NCBI GenBank assembly: GCA_001460835.1 | Contig: CYKH01001399.1 | Coordinates: forward strand, 1 to 47,701 | Direction of reading: 5' to 3' | Source: Bodo saltans | Taxonomy: Eukaryota > Euglenozoa > Kinetoplastea > Eubodonida > Bodonidae | Length of the DNA: 47,701 nt | In this document: one piece after another, positions 17,515-27,400 of the stretch | How positions within the stretch are numbered: position 1 is the first letter of the stretch | Layout of the letters: every line of letters starts with the position of its first letter | Made by a program: the position numbers and the translations under genes | The notes under the pieces: generated by a model | What the model was told of the DNA's origin: nothing | Database searches by the model: none | What the model saw: the letters and a program-made list of their open reading frames with translations, nothing else

Positions 17515-18717
17515 ATGAGCAATTTGAAACGTGTGCGAGTTGATGAAGTTGAAAACACCGTGCGGCATCCTTGTTTTGGGAGCCAGGCGGACGTGCTCGT
17601 GTCTGCCGCTTCGCGTGATCATCGCCGTATTGAGAGGTGGTGTGGCATCTACGGACTGATGGAGGAGTTGCGTGTTCTGCTTGAGAATGGAGGGCAAACC
17701 GACGACGAGAGCACCATCGCTGGTGTTCGCACAGCGTCAAGAGAAGCCCTCCACGATGTACTGCGTGTGACTTCGACGGCACTTTCATTCCGTGGAGGTC
17801 CAGGTGACAGCTTCGAACCGCTGGCAGCGTTGGATGGTCTCGCACGTCGTTTGCTGACGACATACGGTGCGTACCGTGTGACGGAGGGAAGCGTCTACCT
17901 TAGTCTTGACAGAGCTGACTCAGGCGCTCTGGGCAAGGTGGCCACATTGCGCTGCGCTGCAGCTCAACTCCTAGCCCGACTCGGCATTTCTGTTGGACTT
18001 GCGGCGCATACGCATCATTCCACCGTGCGCATCGGACTGAGTGGCGTCAACGGGTTCGGCTGGTATGATGGGCTGAATACTGTGCCGTCTGTTATTCATG
18101 CTGCCCGGCGATGTTTAACGGATGCACCCGCTGCTGCATTGTTGCTGTGGGACACGATGCTTACAGATTCTGGGACGCCCACGGTGGCTAAAGCACTTGG
18201 TTGGCGCTTTGCGGACGCCCATCATCGCTACGGTGTGGGTGTGGCAGCGTTGGGCCCAGTAGAGACGTCGTCAACCCTGTCGTTGGATGGTGTTGTGGCC
18301 CTTGCCGTCCTCTTCGCTCCCTGTGGTCCAATGATCGTTCACTGCCACTGCCCCTCTCACGCGCCACTGAGCGCAGAGGAGTTGCGACAGTTGCAGCTGT
18401 GGCTCTCACGGTGCTGCGAAGCACCGATTCCTACACTATTGGTTGTCTCTGGAATGAGCAACGCTACGGCAAGAATCGCTCCCCCTGCAGGGTTTCAACA
18501 GTGTGAGACTATTGAACGAAGTGCCTACGGTGTTGGTTACGTCTGGTGCCGTGGGGGGACAGCATCGCTGCTGCAAACGGACGAGCTGTGCACTGATCAA
18601 GACAGCGAACGAAATCCCCCTGCCCGCAGCCGCAGTCCCCTTCAAGATATAGAAGTTGTGGAACAGTTTTCCGGGGTAACAGTGTTCTCCACATGGGAGT
18701 TCCACTGTTCCACTTGA
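17515..18717 (+). CDS. Hypothetical protein, unrecognised
   Basis: This 400-residue protein has no signal peptide or membrane helix and little low complexity. It looks like a folded alpha/beta protein: alternating hydrophobic strands and helices (VATLRCAAAQLLARLGISVG, VVALAVLFAPCGPMIVHCHC, PTLLVVSGMSNATARI). Short His/Cys-containing patches occur (AAHTHHST, HCHCPSH). It has the base composition and acceptor of its neighbours, so I take it as real. I could not assign a family, and suggest no function. Confidence 0.72.
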   Translation: MSNLKRVRVDEVENTVRHPCFGSQADVLVSAASRDHRRIERWCGIYGLMEELRVLLENGGQTDDESTIAGVRTASREALHDVLRVTSTALSFRGGPGDSFEPLAALDGLARRLLTTYGAYRVTEGSVYLSLDRADSGALGKVATLRCAAAQLLARLGISVGLAAHTHHSTVRIGLSGVNGFGWYDGLNTVPSVIHAARRCLTDAPAAALLLWDTMLTDSGTPTVAKALGWRFADAHHRYGVGVAALGPVETSSTLSLDGVVALAVLFAPCGPMIVHCHCPSHAPLSAEELRQLQLWLSRCCEAPIPTLLVVSGMSNATARIAPPAGFQQCETIERSAYGVGYVWCRGGTASLLQTDELCTDQDSERNPPARSRSPLQDIEVVEQFSGVTVFSTWEFHCST

Positions 18718-18834
18718 ATGTTTATTTCACTTTCGTTTGTTGCAAACTCTTCACCATTGCCCGCTTGACTACATGCTCTGTGCAAATATTAGCAACAATA
18801 TTGTTCCTTGTTGTATTCTCATCCAAGAGGAGCC

Positions 18835-19920
18835 ATGGCGGCGCGGAGCGGTGCTTTTGTGGTCAATGTCGCTTGCGACTTTGGTCAAGGGAAGATTAAC
18901 ACCGGCATTGAGTTCCCTCAGCGCCCATCGGAAGTATCGGAGCTTGTTGCCGTGGTGGAGGAGCTGTACACAGCGGAGCTTAGACTACAGACCGGCAATA
19001 CAACTGTGACGTTCCATTGCGCCGTACTGCTCCTTCTGGTGGACGTCGTGAGCGACGGCAACGACCGAAAGGGAAGGTGGGTGGAGGTCGGCCGCATGGA
19101 TCAAGTCTCCCACGGCGCTCAACTGTTTGTGTTTGACTCAAACTCTCCTCCCCCCTCCAAAGGCACAATCCCCAAGGTGCAGCTTGTCGTGACAGCGGCT
19201 CAAGTTCTCCGTTTTCGCAACAATGCAGCTCGTGCAGCATCTACATCACCTCCCCAGGTGGCCTCTCGTGCTCCAACGGACACCGCTTCTCGCTCTATGG
19301 GAAGCATAGATCCGCCCCTTCGTGGTGGTAACGACTCGTACAGAAATGAATCGGCGTCGCACGTCAATCAGTCTCAATCATTCTCATCCTCTGGCGTCAA
19401 CGCGGAGGCTCGGGAGTATCTCTTTCAACAACTTTGCCGTGCGAGTGGATCGTCTGACGCCGTGTCTGCGTCTCGCCTTCACTCAATTTTAGCGGAGAAC
19501 GGCCTAGTACTTTCCACGGAACAGTTTACAGAGGTGACTAATGGGGAGCTCATGTTAGACCGACGACAGTGGACTGCACTGGAGAACAACTTTGTACCTC
19601 TCATTGACGCACTGTATGTAAGACTAGCGGCAAAGGCTGCTCATGGAAATGCAGAAGGCGCACTTCAGTCTCTGAAAGAGAAGCTGCAGCAGTTGCAGGA
19701 CGAGGAACACAGACTCCTTATCCGCCACGCTAACCTACGTGAAGAAATGGCAAAGGCGACGAGAGACGTGAGAGACGAGGAACAGCGAGTCAAGGGTTTA
19801 GAGAGCAATGATAAGCTCAAGGACTGGTCGATGGTTCAGAAGTTTATTTCATTGAAACTGCGCCAGAACCGTCTCCGACGAGAAGAAGATCAAATCAACA
19901 AAGAGCTGAGTTTGCTGTAA
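18835..19920 (+). CDS. BILBO1-like protein (Ubl-type N-terminal domain, EF-hand-like region, coiled coil)
   Basis: This 361-residue protein has the same order of parts as BILBO1, the core component of the trypanosome flagellar pocket collar. Residues 5 to about 105 resemble the BILBO1 N-terminal domain, which has a ubiquitin-like fold: AFVVNVACDFGQGKINTGIE, a pattern SEVSELVAVVEELYTAEL, then WVEVGRMDQVSHGAQLFVFD. After an S/P-rich linker, residues about 190-262 look like a degenerate EF-hand pair lacking the usual acidic calcium ligands. Residues 269-361 are coiled coil (SLKEKLQQLQDEEHRLL). It is shorter than BILBO1 (about 587), mainly in the coil. It may be a paralogue instead of the true orthologue. 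The start follows AG at 18826-18827. Confidence 0.68.
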   Translation: MAARSGAFVVNVACDFGQGKINTGIEFPQRPSEVSELVAVVEELYTAELRLQTGNTTVTFHCAVLLLLVDVVSDGNDRKGRWVEVGRMDQVSHGAQLFVFDSNSPPPSKGTIPKVQLVVTAAQVLRFRNNAARAASTSPPQVASRAPTDTASRSMGSIDPPLRGGNDSYRNESASHVNQSQSFSSSGVNAEAREYLFQQLCRASGSSDAVSASRLHSILAENGLVLSTEQFTEVTNGELMLDRRQWTALENNFVPLIDALYVRLAAKAAHGNAEGALQSLKEKLQQLQDEEHRLLIRHANLREEMAKATRDVRDEEQRVKGLESNDKLKDWSMVQKFISLKLRQNRLRREEDQINKELSLL

Positions 19921-20034
19921 GTTGTATAGAATAGATCAAACGAGTGTCTGTTCACTGCCCTTGTGTAAGTGTTGTTTGACTGTTGCTTACCACAATACGT
20001 AATCGCTTGTTTCCATCACTACGAAAGTGGCAGG

Positions 20035-21300
20035 ATGCATCTCAAGGTAGTTACCGACAGAGGCGAGACACATAAAGTATCAATTGATGAGAAGACACGC
20101 GTGGGGCAAGTGCTGGAGCAGGTAGCGCACAAGGTGAGCCGTAAGCCGAACTTGCTGGAGGCGTCCCTCACCTACAATGGTGCGCTTCTACCTTTGGACA
20201 TGCGTGCGTGTGCGCTGCCTGCAGGTGCCACCATTGCGTTCCAAATGGCACACCACGAAGCGTCGTTAGCCAACACGACGATGGATACGTCGTTTCGGGC
20301 CGCGATTGCCACAAAAAATACTCTTCTTATTCAACTCCCTAATTCGACAGAATCACGAAGGGTTCATGTGAACAGCGGCGACCCTGTGAGCTGCCTCAGA
20401 GAGGTGCTAGCGATTCCCCAGTCGTTGTTGATACACTACAACAAGCGACCCATTTTAGACGAATCGAGAAGCATAGCGTCCCTGCGCATGACGGATAAAT
20501 ACCTCATTACCTTCGCCGCGTATCAGGACACCAGCTACCTCACCGCCACGTCTCCCTTCGCATCTGCTGCTCCTCGTGGCGTGGTCAAGCCTCCCTCACA
20601 GATGACATCTTATCATCTCTCAGAGCTTAAAAGTCCCAAGAGAGGCGACCGAGAAGAGGTCTCGTTCCAAGGGACTAGCTTCAACAATGCCAGCAAGAAT
20701 AAGCCGCTGCCAACACCCTTAGAGCGGTCCGCCTTTGAAGACTACCCCCAACAGCAGGTGGATCGTAGCATATCGTTCCACCCCCCTGCTCCTGGCATGT
20801 ACTCCCCAGAGAGATCTAGAGTCCCTTCTCGTCTAGGGAGAACTACGGATCGATCCGGTGCCCCACCAGTTGTCCGTGGAGATCTGTTCGGCAGTGCCAT
20901 ACGCAACACCAGGGAGGAGGAGTTTTCGGACCTGAGGCCAGTCCAAGCACAATCTGTGAGCGCCTCCCCCGCTCCATCGTGGAATCGATCTCCCCCTAGA
21001 CAGCAGGTTGTGATCACATCCACTTCTACTTCTAGTGCCGTCCATACAAAGTCTATTCGTATTTACGTGTCGGACCCTGAGGACGGTGGCTTCACGCACG
21101 ATCTCGAAGTGAACCCTGAAAGGAAGGTGGCGTCGCTACATCAGTTCGTAGAGCACCCCGAGGCGTACTCGCTCTACTGCGATACTCAACTTGTATCTGA
21201 TCCTGAACACACGACGTTTTGGGATGCGACAGGAGGGAAGCATGGCTCCCTGTTTACCTTCGAGCAGCGACGAGACTCTCGCATGTCTCGCTACCACTAA
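20035..21300 (+). CDS. Protein with three ubiquitin-like modules
   Basis: This 421-residue protein has three beta-grasp-like modules separated by disordered S/P/R-rich linkers. Module 1 (1 to about 72) starts MHLKVVTDRGETHKVSIDEK and continues with LTYNGALLPLD. Module 2 (about 97-165) has TLLIQLPNSTESRRVHVNSG and LLIHYNKRPILDESRSIASL. Module 3 (about 339-415) has KSIRIYVSDP and YSLYCDTQLVSDPEHTTF. Each ends without a di-glycine tail, so these are structural Ubl domains rather than conjugated modifiers. It sits between the BILBO1-like gene and the C2/Ubl giant, which use the same fold. The ATG at 20035 follows AGs at 20026-20027 and 20032-20033. No named orthologue was recognised. Confidence 0.68.
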   Translation: MHLKVVTDRGETHKVSIDEKTRVGQVLEQVAHKVSRKPNLLEASLTYNGALLPLDMRACALPAGATIAFQMAHHEASLANTTMDTSFRAAIATKNTLLIQLPNSTESRRVHVNSGDPVSCLREVLAIPQSLLIHYNKRPILDESRSIASLRMTDKYLITFAAYQDTSYLTATSPFASAAPRGVVKPPSQMTSYHLSELKSPKRGDREEVSFQGTSFNNASKNKPLPTPLERSAFEDYPQQQVDRSISFHPPAPGMYSPERSRVPSRLGRTTDRSGAPPVVRGDLFGSAIRNTREEEFSDLRPVQAQSVSASPAPSWNRSPPRQQVVITSTSTSSAVHTKSIRIYVSDPEDGGFTHDLEVNPERKVASLHQFVEHPEAYSLYCDTQLVSDPEHTTFWDATGGKHGSLFTFEQRRDSRMSRYH

Positions 21301-21474
21301 TGAAATAGATGCTGTGAGATTACATTTGTACACATTACCAAACTGCAACGAGGTTCAACATACAACAACAACTTGAGAATGTAACGTGAATGATCCATAT
21401 TCTGCTGATCCATTTTCTGAAGCAAAGGTACCTTAGTATTTACATCTGAGCACACAGTCACCTGCATTGCCTGA

Positions 21475-21486
21475 CCGTTTCTTTAG
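21475..21486 (+). promoter_or_regulatory. Putative spliced-leader acceptor for the C2/Ubl giant gene
   Basis: The sequence CCGTTTCTTTAG ends at 21486, just 2 nt before the ATG at 21489. It is one of the clearest very short leaders in the window. Confidence 0.7.
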
Positions 21487-21488
21487 AT

Positions 21489-24400
21489 ATGAACGGCACG
21501 CTGCAGATTACCGTTGTGAAGGCCAATGGCCTCTTAGACCGCGATACATTCGGCCATAGTGATCCCTACACTATCGTGTTGGACCCTCAGGGAAAGGAGC
21601 TGCTCAAGACGAACACTATTGACGACAACTGTGATCCTGTTTGGCCAGCAGCGAAAGCGACAACAACATGGACGGTGGTAATGACCAGCGGTTCATTCCG
21701 CTTCCAAGTTTTCGATGAAGACGTGGGGGAGGATGAGATTTTAGGTGAAGGCACCTTGGCCGTGACGGAAATGATAGCGATGCCAAGAGGCGAGAGGACG
21801 TTGACGCTAGCGGCGCGAGCAAATGAGACGGACAAGACGGTCGCTAAGGCCAAACCTGGCAGCCTGGGAAGTATCACGATCTCGTGGATTTACACTGCCC
21901 CTGCTGGTCCCCCAGCACCTGTTCCCCAACCTGTTAACGCAGCGTACCCTCAAGCCCAAGCCCCTCCTGTTGCTAAAGCAGTCAACGCAGCCAACCCCCA
22001 GGCCGCCCCTGTACCTCAGCCAGTTCCAGGCTATCCTCAACCTGCGCCAGCTGCTGCCTACGCCCCCGTGCCGCAAGCTGGTTATGGTACTCAAGTGCCT
22101 CAGCCAGTTTCGCAAGCTGGTTATGGTGCTCCGGGACCTCAAGCCGCGAAAGGTTATCCAGCTCCTGCACCGGTGCCAGGGTACGGTCAGCCACCGTACG
22201 GTCAGCCACCAGGTGCCTATCCACAGGCGCCACCGGCACCAGCAGCGCCGCAGCGCGGGTCAATTCGCATCGTGGTGAAGAGGGGCGAGTCCTTGGCCAA
22301 CGTGGATGAGGGCATGTTTGGTGGTGGCGCCAGTGATCCCTTCTGTCAGGTGTTCGACCCTGCAGGCCGTGAGATCCTCAAGACGCCCCACGTCAACAAC
22401 ACTTTGAACCCTGCTTGGCCGGAAGACCGCTCTAGTGCTGTGTGGAAATTTACGTCGACCCCCAGTGGACTGTTCAAGTTCTTAGTGTGGGACGACGAAA
22501 CGGCAGGAGGCGACCAGTTCATGGGCGAGGGTCTCCTTGACGCTGCTGAGTTCCTGCGCAAACCGCAAGGCGACATCGTCATCAAGCTGAAGAATCGAGT
22601 TGGAGAAACAGACAAGAAGATCTTGAAAGCCAACGGTAACCTCGGCAACATTCACATTAGCTACGCACTGACTGTGGAACCTCCTACTCCTGCGAACCCG
22701 GTAGCCAACAATCCTGCGGCGCAGGCGGCCCTTAATGCTTCCATGGCGAGCGGCCAGATTCCCGCAGGAACGAAGCTGCGCGTTTTCGTGCGCAAAGGCA
22801 CCAAGCTGCTTAACCGAGATGGGATTGGTGCTGGTGACAGTGATCCGTACGTCATTGGAAAAGACCCCTCCGGAAAGGAAGTCATGCGCACGAAGCCGGT
22901 CATGGACAACCTCAACCCTGACTTCCCTGTAGAGCAAGCTACGATTGAGTGGCCAGTCCCACCCAACCAGCCAACCAATGGGTTCTTCCACTTCTCCGTG
23001 TGGGACTATGATCCTGTGGGAGGTGATGATTTCTTGGGAGAGGTGTTTATGAACGTACAAGACATGATCCGCACCAAAAAGGGAGAAAATGCTGTCCCTC
23101 TGAAGCCTCGACAAAATGAGCCGGACAAGGAGATCCAAGACAACGCTGCGAACCTGGGCACCCTCACCGTCCAGTGGGACCTTGTGACGGACCTTGGCGG
23201 CTCTTTGGCGAAGTCCATGAGCCTTGCCACTGGCGCCACAGCACAAACGCCCATCGCGTTCCCAGGCAATTTAAGTATTACGATTGTACGGGGAGCGAAA
23301 CTGTTTAACCGCGAAACATTTGGCACCAGTGACCCGTATGTCATTGCCTTTGGTTTAGACGCAAAGGAGGTGCACCGCACCCCGGAAGTTGAGGGGAACC
23401 TCAATCCTACATTCCCCACGTCCAAGTCTCAGTATATGATACGCGTAGAGTCACCGCAAGGAATGCTCAAGTTTCATGTCATGGACAAGGAGACCATCAG
23501 CGACAATTTCATGGGCGAAGGAGTCATCGATGTCAACGCTATCATTGCCCAACGAGGCGGCGCTGAGATTGAGGTTCCACTTCAGCCGCGACCCAATGAA
23601 CCTGAAAAGGATATTCGAAATGCCAAAGGCCTCGGATCTATTTTTATCAAAGCAGAATTTGAGAAGGCAGGCGTGTTAAAGCGTGAGGCGGATGATGGAT
23701 CGCGTGGCTTGGCAATGCCAAACGCACCGAAGAAGATCCCTCAGCGCGGTTTGCCCGGGAGCGTGACGGTGCTAGTAAAAGGTGCCATCAAGCTGAAGAA
23801 CAAAGAAACCTTCGGAACCAGCGATCCGTATTGCATCGTCAAAGGACCGGCAGGAGATCAGCTGCTCAAGACAACTACGATCGACGCGTGTTTGAACCCT
23901 GAGTGGCCCGCTGATAAGTCCAAGTTTGTGTTACGCCTCACGGAGGCATTCTTCCAGGGCAAGCTGACCTTCTCCGTATTCGACGAAGAGACGGTGAAAG
24001 ACCGAATCATGGGCGAGGGGTCCTTGCCGGTTGCACAAATTCTTACGCAGGAGAACGGAGACGTAGCCATTCCATTAGGAGCTGCCGGCTCTGGCGATGA
24101 GGGCTACGTCATTGTGAACGTGCAATATGCCCAAGACACCGCTGCTGCAGTACAACGAGTTAACGTTCAGCTTCCAGGCACGGTGGTCCTTACCATCGCC
24201 AAGGCCAACGGCCTCATGAACCAAGAGTCCTTCGGCACCAGCGACCCGTACGCAAAGGTGTTAGGACCGGACGCGAAAGAAGCACTCAAGACGCCCACAT
24301 CGAAGTCGACACTGAATCCCACGTGGCCCCCGGACAAATCAAAAGCCCTCATCCGTGTTGCGGACCGCAACGGCTCATTTAAGATCCAAGTTTGGGACGA

Positions 24401-27400
24401 AAATGTGTCGAGCGATGAGTTCATGGGCGAGGCCACCATTGAGGCGGCTGATCTCCTCAGCCGCCCGCATGGCGAGATCACCCTCTCCCTCCGTCCTCGG
24501 CCAACGGACGGCAAGGCACTGCAGCAAGCGTCGTCCTTAGGCACCGTAACCTTCAATTATTCATACCTTCCTGGAGGCGCCACCGATGCACAAGGGCGCA
24601 AACTGAACCTTCCCAAGATTACGGGCCAAGGTAGAATGATGCTTAAGGTCCTTAGCTGTGCCAACCTTATACCAATGGACTTCGCAACGAGCGACCCGTT
24701 CATTGCGCTTGTTGTCGATGGCCGAAGGGTCTACAAGAGTAAGATAATTGACAGCACCGTCAACCCAGTCTGGTCAGGCAGCGACGGCACAGGGGACATC
24801 TACGTACGCGATGCTTCTAAGCCCATCTTTATTGAAGTGTATGATCATGACGCGACAAGCGGCGACGATTTCGAGGGAAAGGTTCAGATCCTTCCCATGC
24901 AGCTTGACGAGAGTGGTGACAGCACCATGCAACTGCTAGACGAAAATATGCGCGCTGATAAGAATCGCGGCACGATCACCTTCCAGTGGGCCTTCACCAA
25001 AGAAACTCTTCGAAAGAATCCTCAGGCACCAGTCATCACCAAGCCCGGGCGTGTCACCGTGACGGTTGAATCGTGCGCTTCGCTCATATCTCGTTCCACT
25101 TTCAGTGACACCCCGCACGTGGCGGGTTTCTACAGCGGCTCGGAAGTCTTCCGAACGCCAAAAGGATCTGGGTTGAACCCCTCTTGGACGGCTGCCGACG
25201 CTACCTTTACGCAGTACATCACCAACCCGAATGCACCTATCGAGCTGTATGCCCAGGAGGGCGAAAAGTTCCTCGGAATGTGTGCTCTTCTCCCAGCAGA
25301 CATGAACCAACAGGGTAACGGCACATTAACGCTACTTCCCAGGCTGCAAGAGAGCGACACAACCATTTTAGAAAAGCAAGGCAACCTCGGCACGATTTCC
25401 TTCAAGTGGGTCTACGAAGAGGCAAAGGAAATCAAGGACGCTATCAACAAGCCTGGAACCATTCGCCTTCGTGTCATTGGTGCGTCCGGCCTTATCTCTC
25501 AAGATACGTTTGGTGAAATGGAAGTGTACGCCGAGGTCCATCTGCGCAACAAGATCATTCACCGAACCAAGGAAGTTGACTACAGCATGAAGAAGGGCTC
25601 TTGTGAGTGGAACGCTGGCGACGGAACCCACGAAGTTCAAATTGACGATCCCTCGACAGAAGTTCTTATTTTGCTGTGGGACAAAGATGCCACTTCGTCC
25701 GATTTCTTAGGCCGCGCAGTGTTCCGTCCCACCGAGAACGCTAAATCTGGTGAAATTGAAATGGTGCTGCGTCCTCGCCCCAACGAACAGGACAGCAAGG
25801 TGGCGAAAGCCCAAAGCCTTGGGCATCTGCGTGTGTCGTGGCTTTTCACTGAATCTCAGGAGCGCATCGACGTTTCGACGAAGCAGCCTGGAGTCGTCGC
25901 TCCTGTACCACCAGCAGCCTCGACAGGCCCACAAGGTGGCCCACAGTACCTTTACCAGAATCGTGCCGCCACTGACAACATGCCACCTCCCCCTCCCCCA
26001 GGTGGTGTGCGTGTGCGTATTCGTTTGTCCCAAGTGCGTGGCGTGCGCTTTGTGAACACCCGCCAAGACCCAGAAGTGTTAGTGTCGCTATTGTACAACG
26101 CTCAAGAGCTCCGCACCAACCCAGCTGTCTCCGATGGAAGGGACGCCACCGTTTTCCCGCTCAACGGCACCTTCACCATCACGCCCAAAGCAGACGACAA
26201 GATTGCTTTCCGCGTGTTCGATGCTGATGACCTTTGGGGCCGACCCCTAGGCATCGCGTACGTCAAGTGGGAGGAGTCCCTTGCAGCAAATGCACGAAGT
26301 TCTCACGCGCAACAAAGCGTGTTCGCATCTCCACTCGTGGATGAGCGCGGTGAGCCACGCGGTGAGGTTCTGTACATGATCTCCGCTGAGGACAAATCAT
26401 CGTCTGCAGGTGAACTTGAATATGAAGTGCGACAAGCCCAGGACATCAGCGGGATTCCTAGCGGCGCCCATGTTATGGTCCGCACCGCGATTGGCGGTGT
26501 AGAGCAGTACTCGAAACCTATTGCTGCGCTCTCCCGCACTATCTTCTTGGGCGCCAAGTTCAAGACCAGCTCCTTCACTGAATCCGATGTGATTACAGTA
26601 GAGCTGATGGATGCCCAAAGTGGTGCTGTGTACGCAGGAGGAACGCTGAGCATTGGACCTGAGCGGAAGGACGGCAATATGTGGATGCAGCTCATACAGC
26701 CTGCAAACAAGCAGAATGCTGGAACTGTCTTTGTAGACTGGCGCTTTGCCCCCGTCACTCGACGTCCACTGAGCGAGTATGTTACGTGTCCTGATGGTTC
26801 CCTTCTAGGCATCGTGGAAGTTCTGCAGGTGAAGGGTTTCGATGCCAACGACATCCATCACAGCGTTGCTGTGCAAGTTGAGCAGAATCAACAACCGATT
26901 GCAAGAAGCGACACGACGCCAGTGGTCACCAACTCTGTGAACATTGGCCATGTGTTCTATGCCCCTGTTGACGTGGCCCAGCAGGCCCCAGCAAGCCCTC
27001 AGCGTAGCTACAATCAGTCAGGGTACCAACAAAGCAACCTCTCCACCCACCAACCCAGCACCAACGCCAGCACCATCCTCCGGCTCGTCGAGACTCACTC
27101 CGGCCATTCGATCGGTGAGGCTGCCATCCCCCTTGGAAATCCCACCGAGGTAGAGTCGTGGGTTGCGCTCAGCGGTGGAAAGCATGCATTGGTCCGCACC
27201 ATGGTAATGCGTGGTCAGCCGGTAGGTGGGCAAGAAGAAAAGAACCTCGTCGTACGAGTCAAGAGGGTCGAGCCTAGTCAACACTTCAACACTCAGCGTG
27301 ACGTGGTGCTCAGCATGCAGGTAAACCCCGACTCCGGATCGTATGGGGGCGCGCCAAGCCTACAACGAACGGCTGCATTCAAACCACAAGGGGTTCAGAT

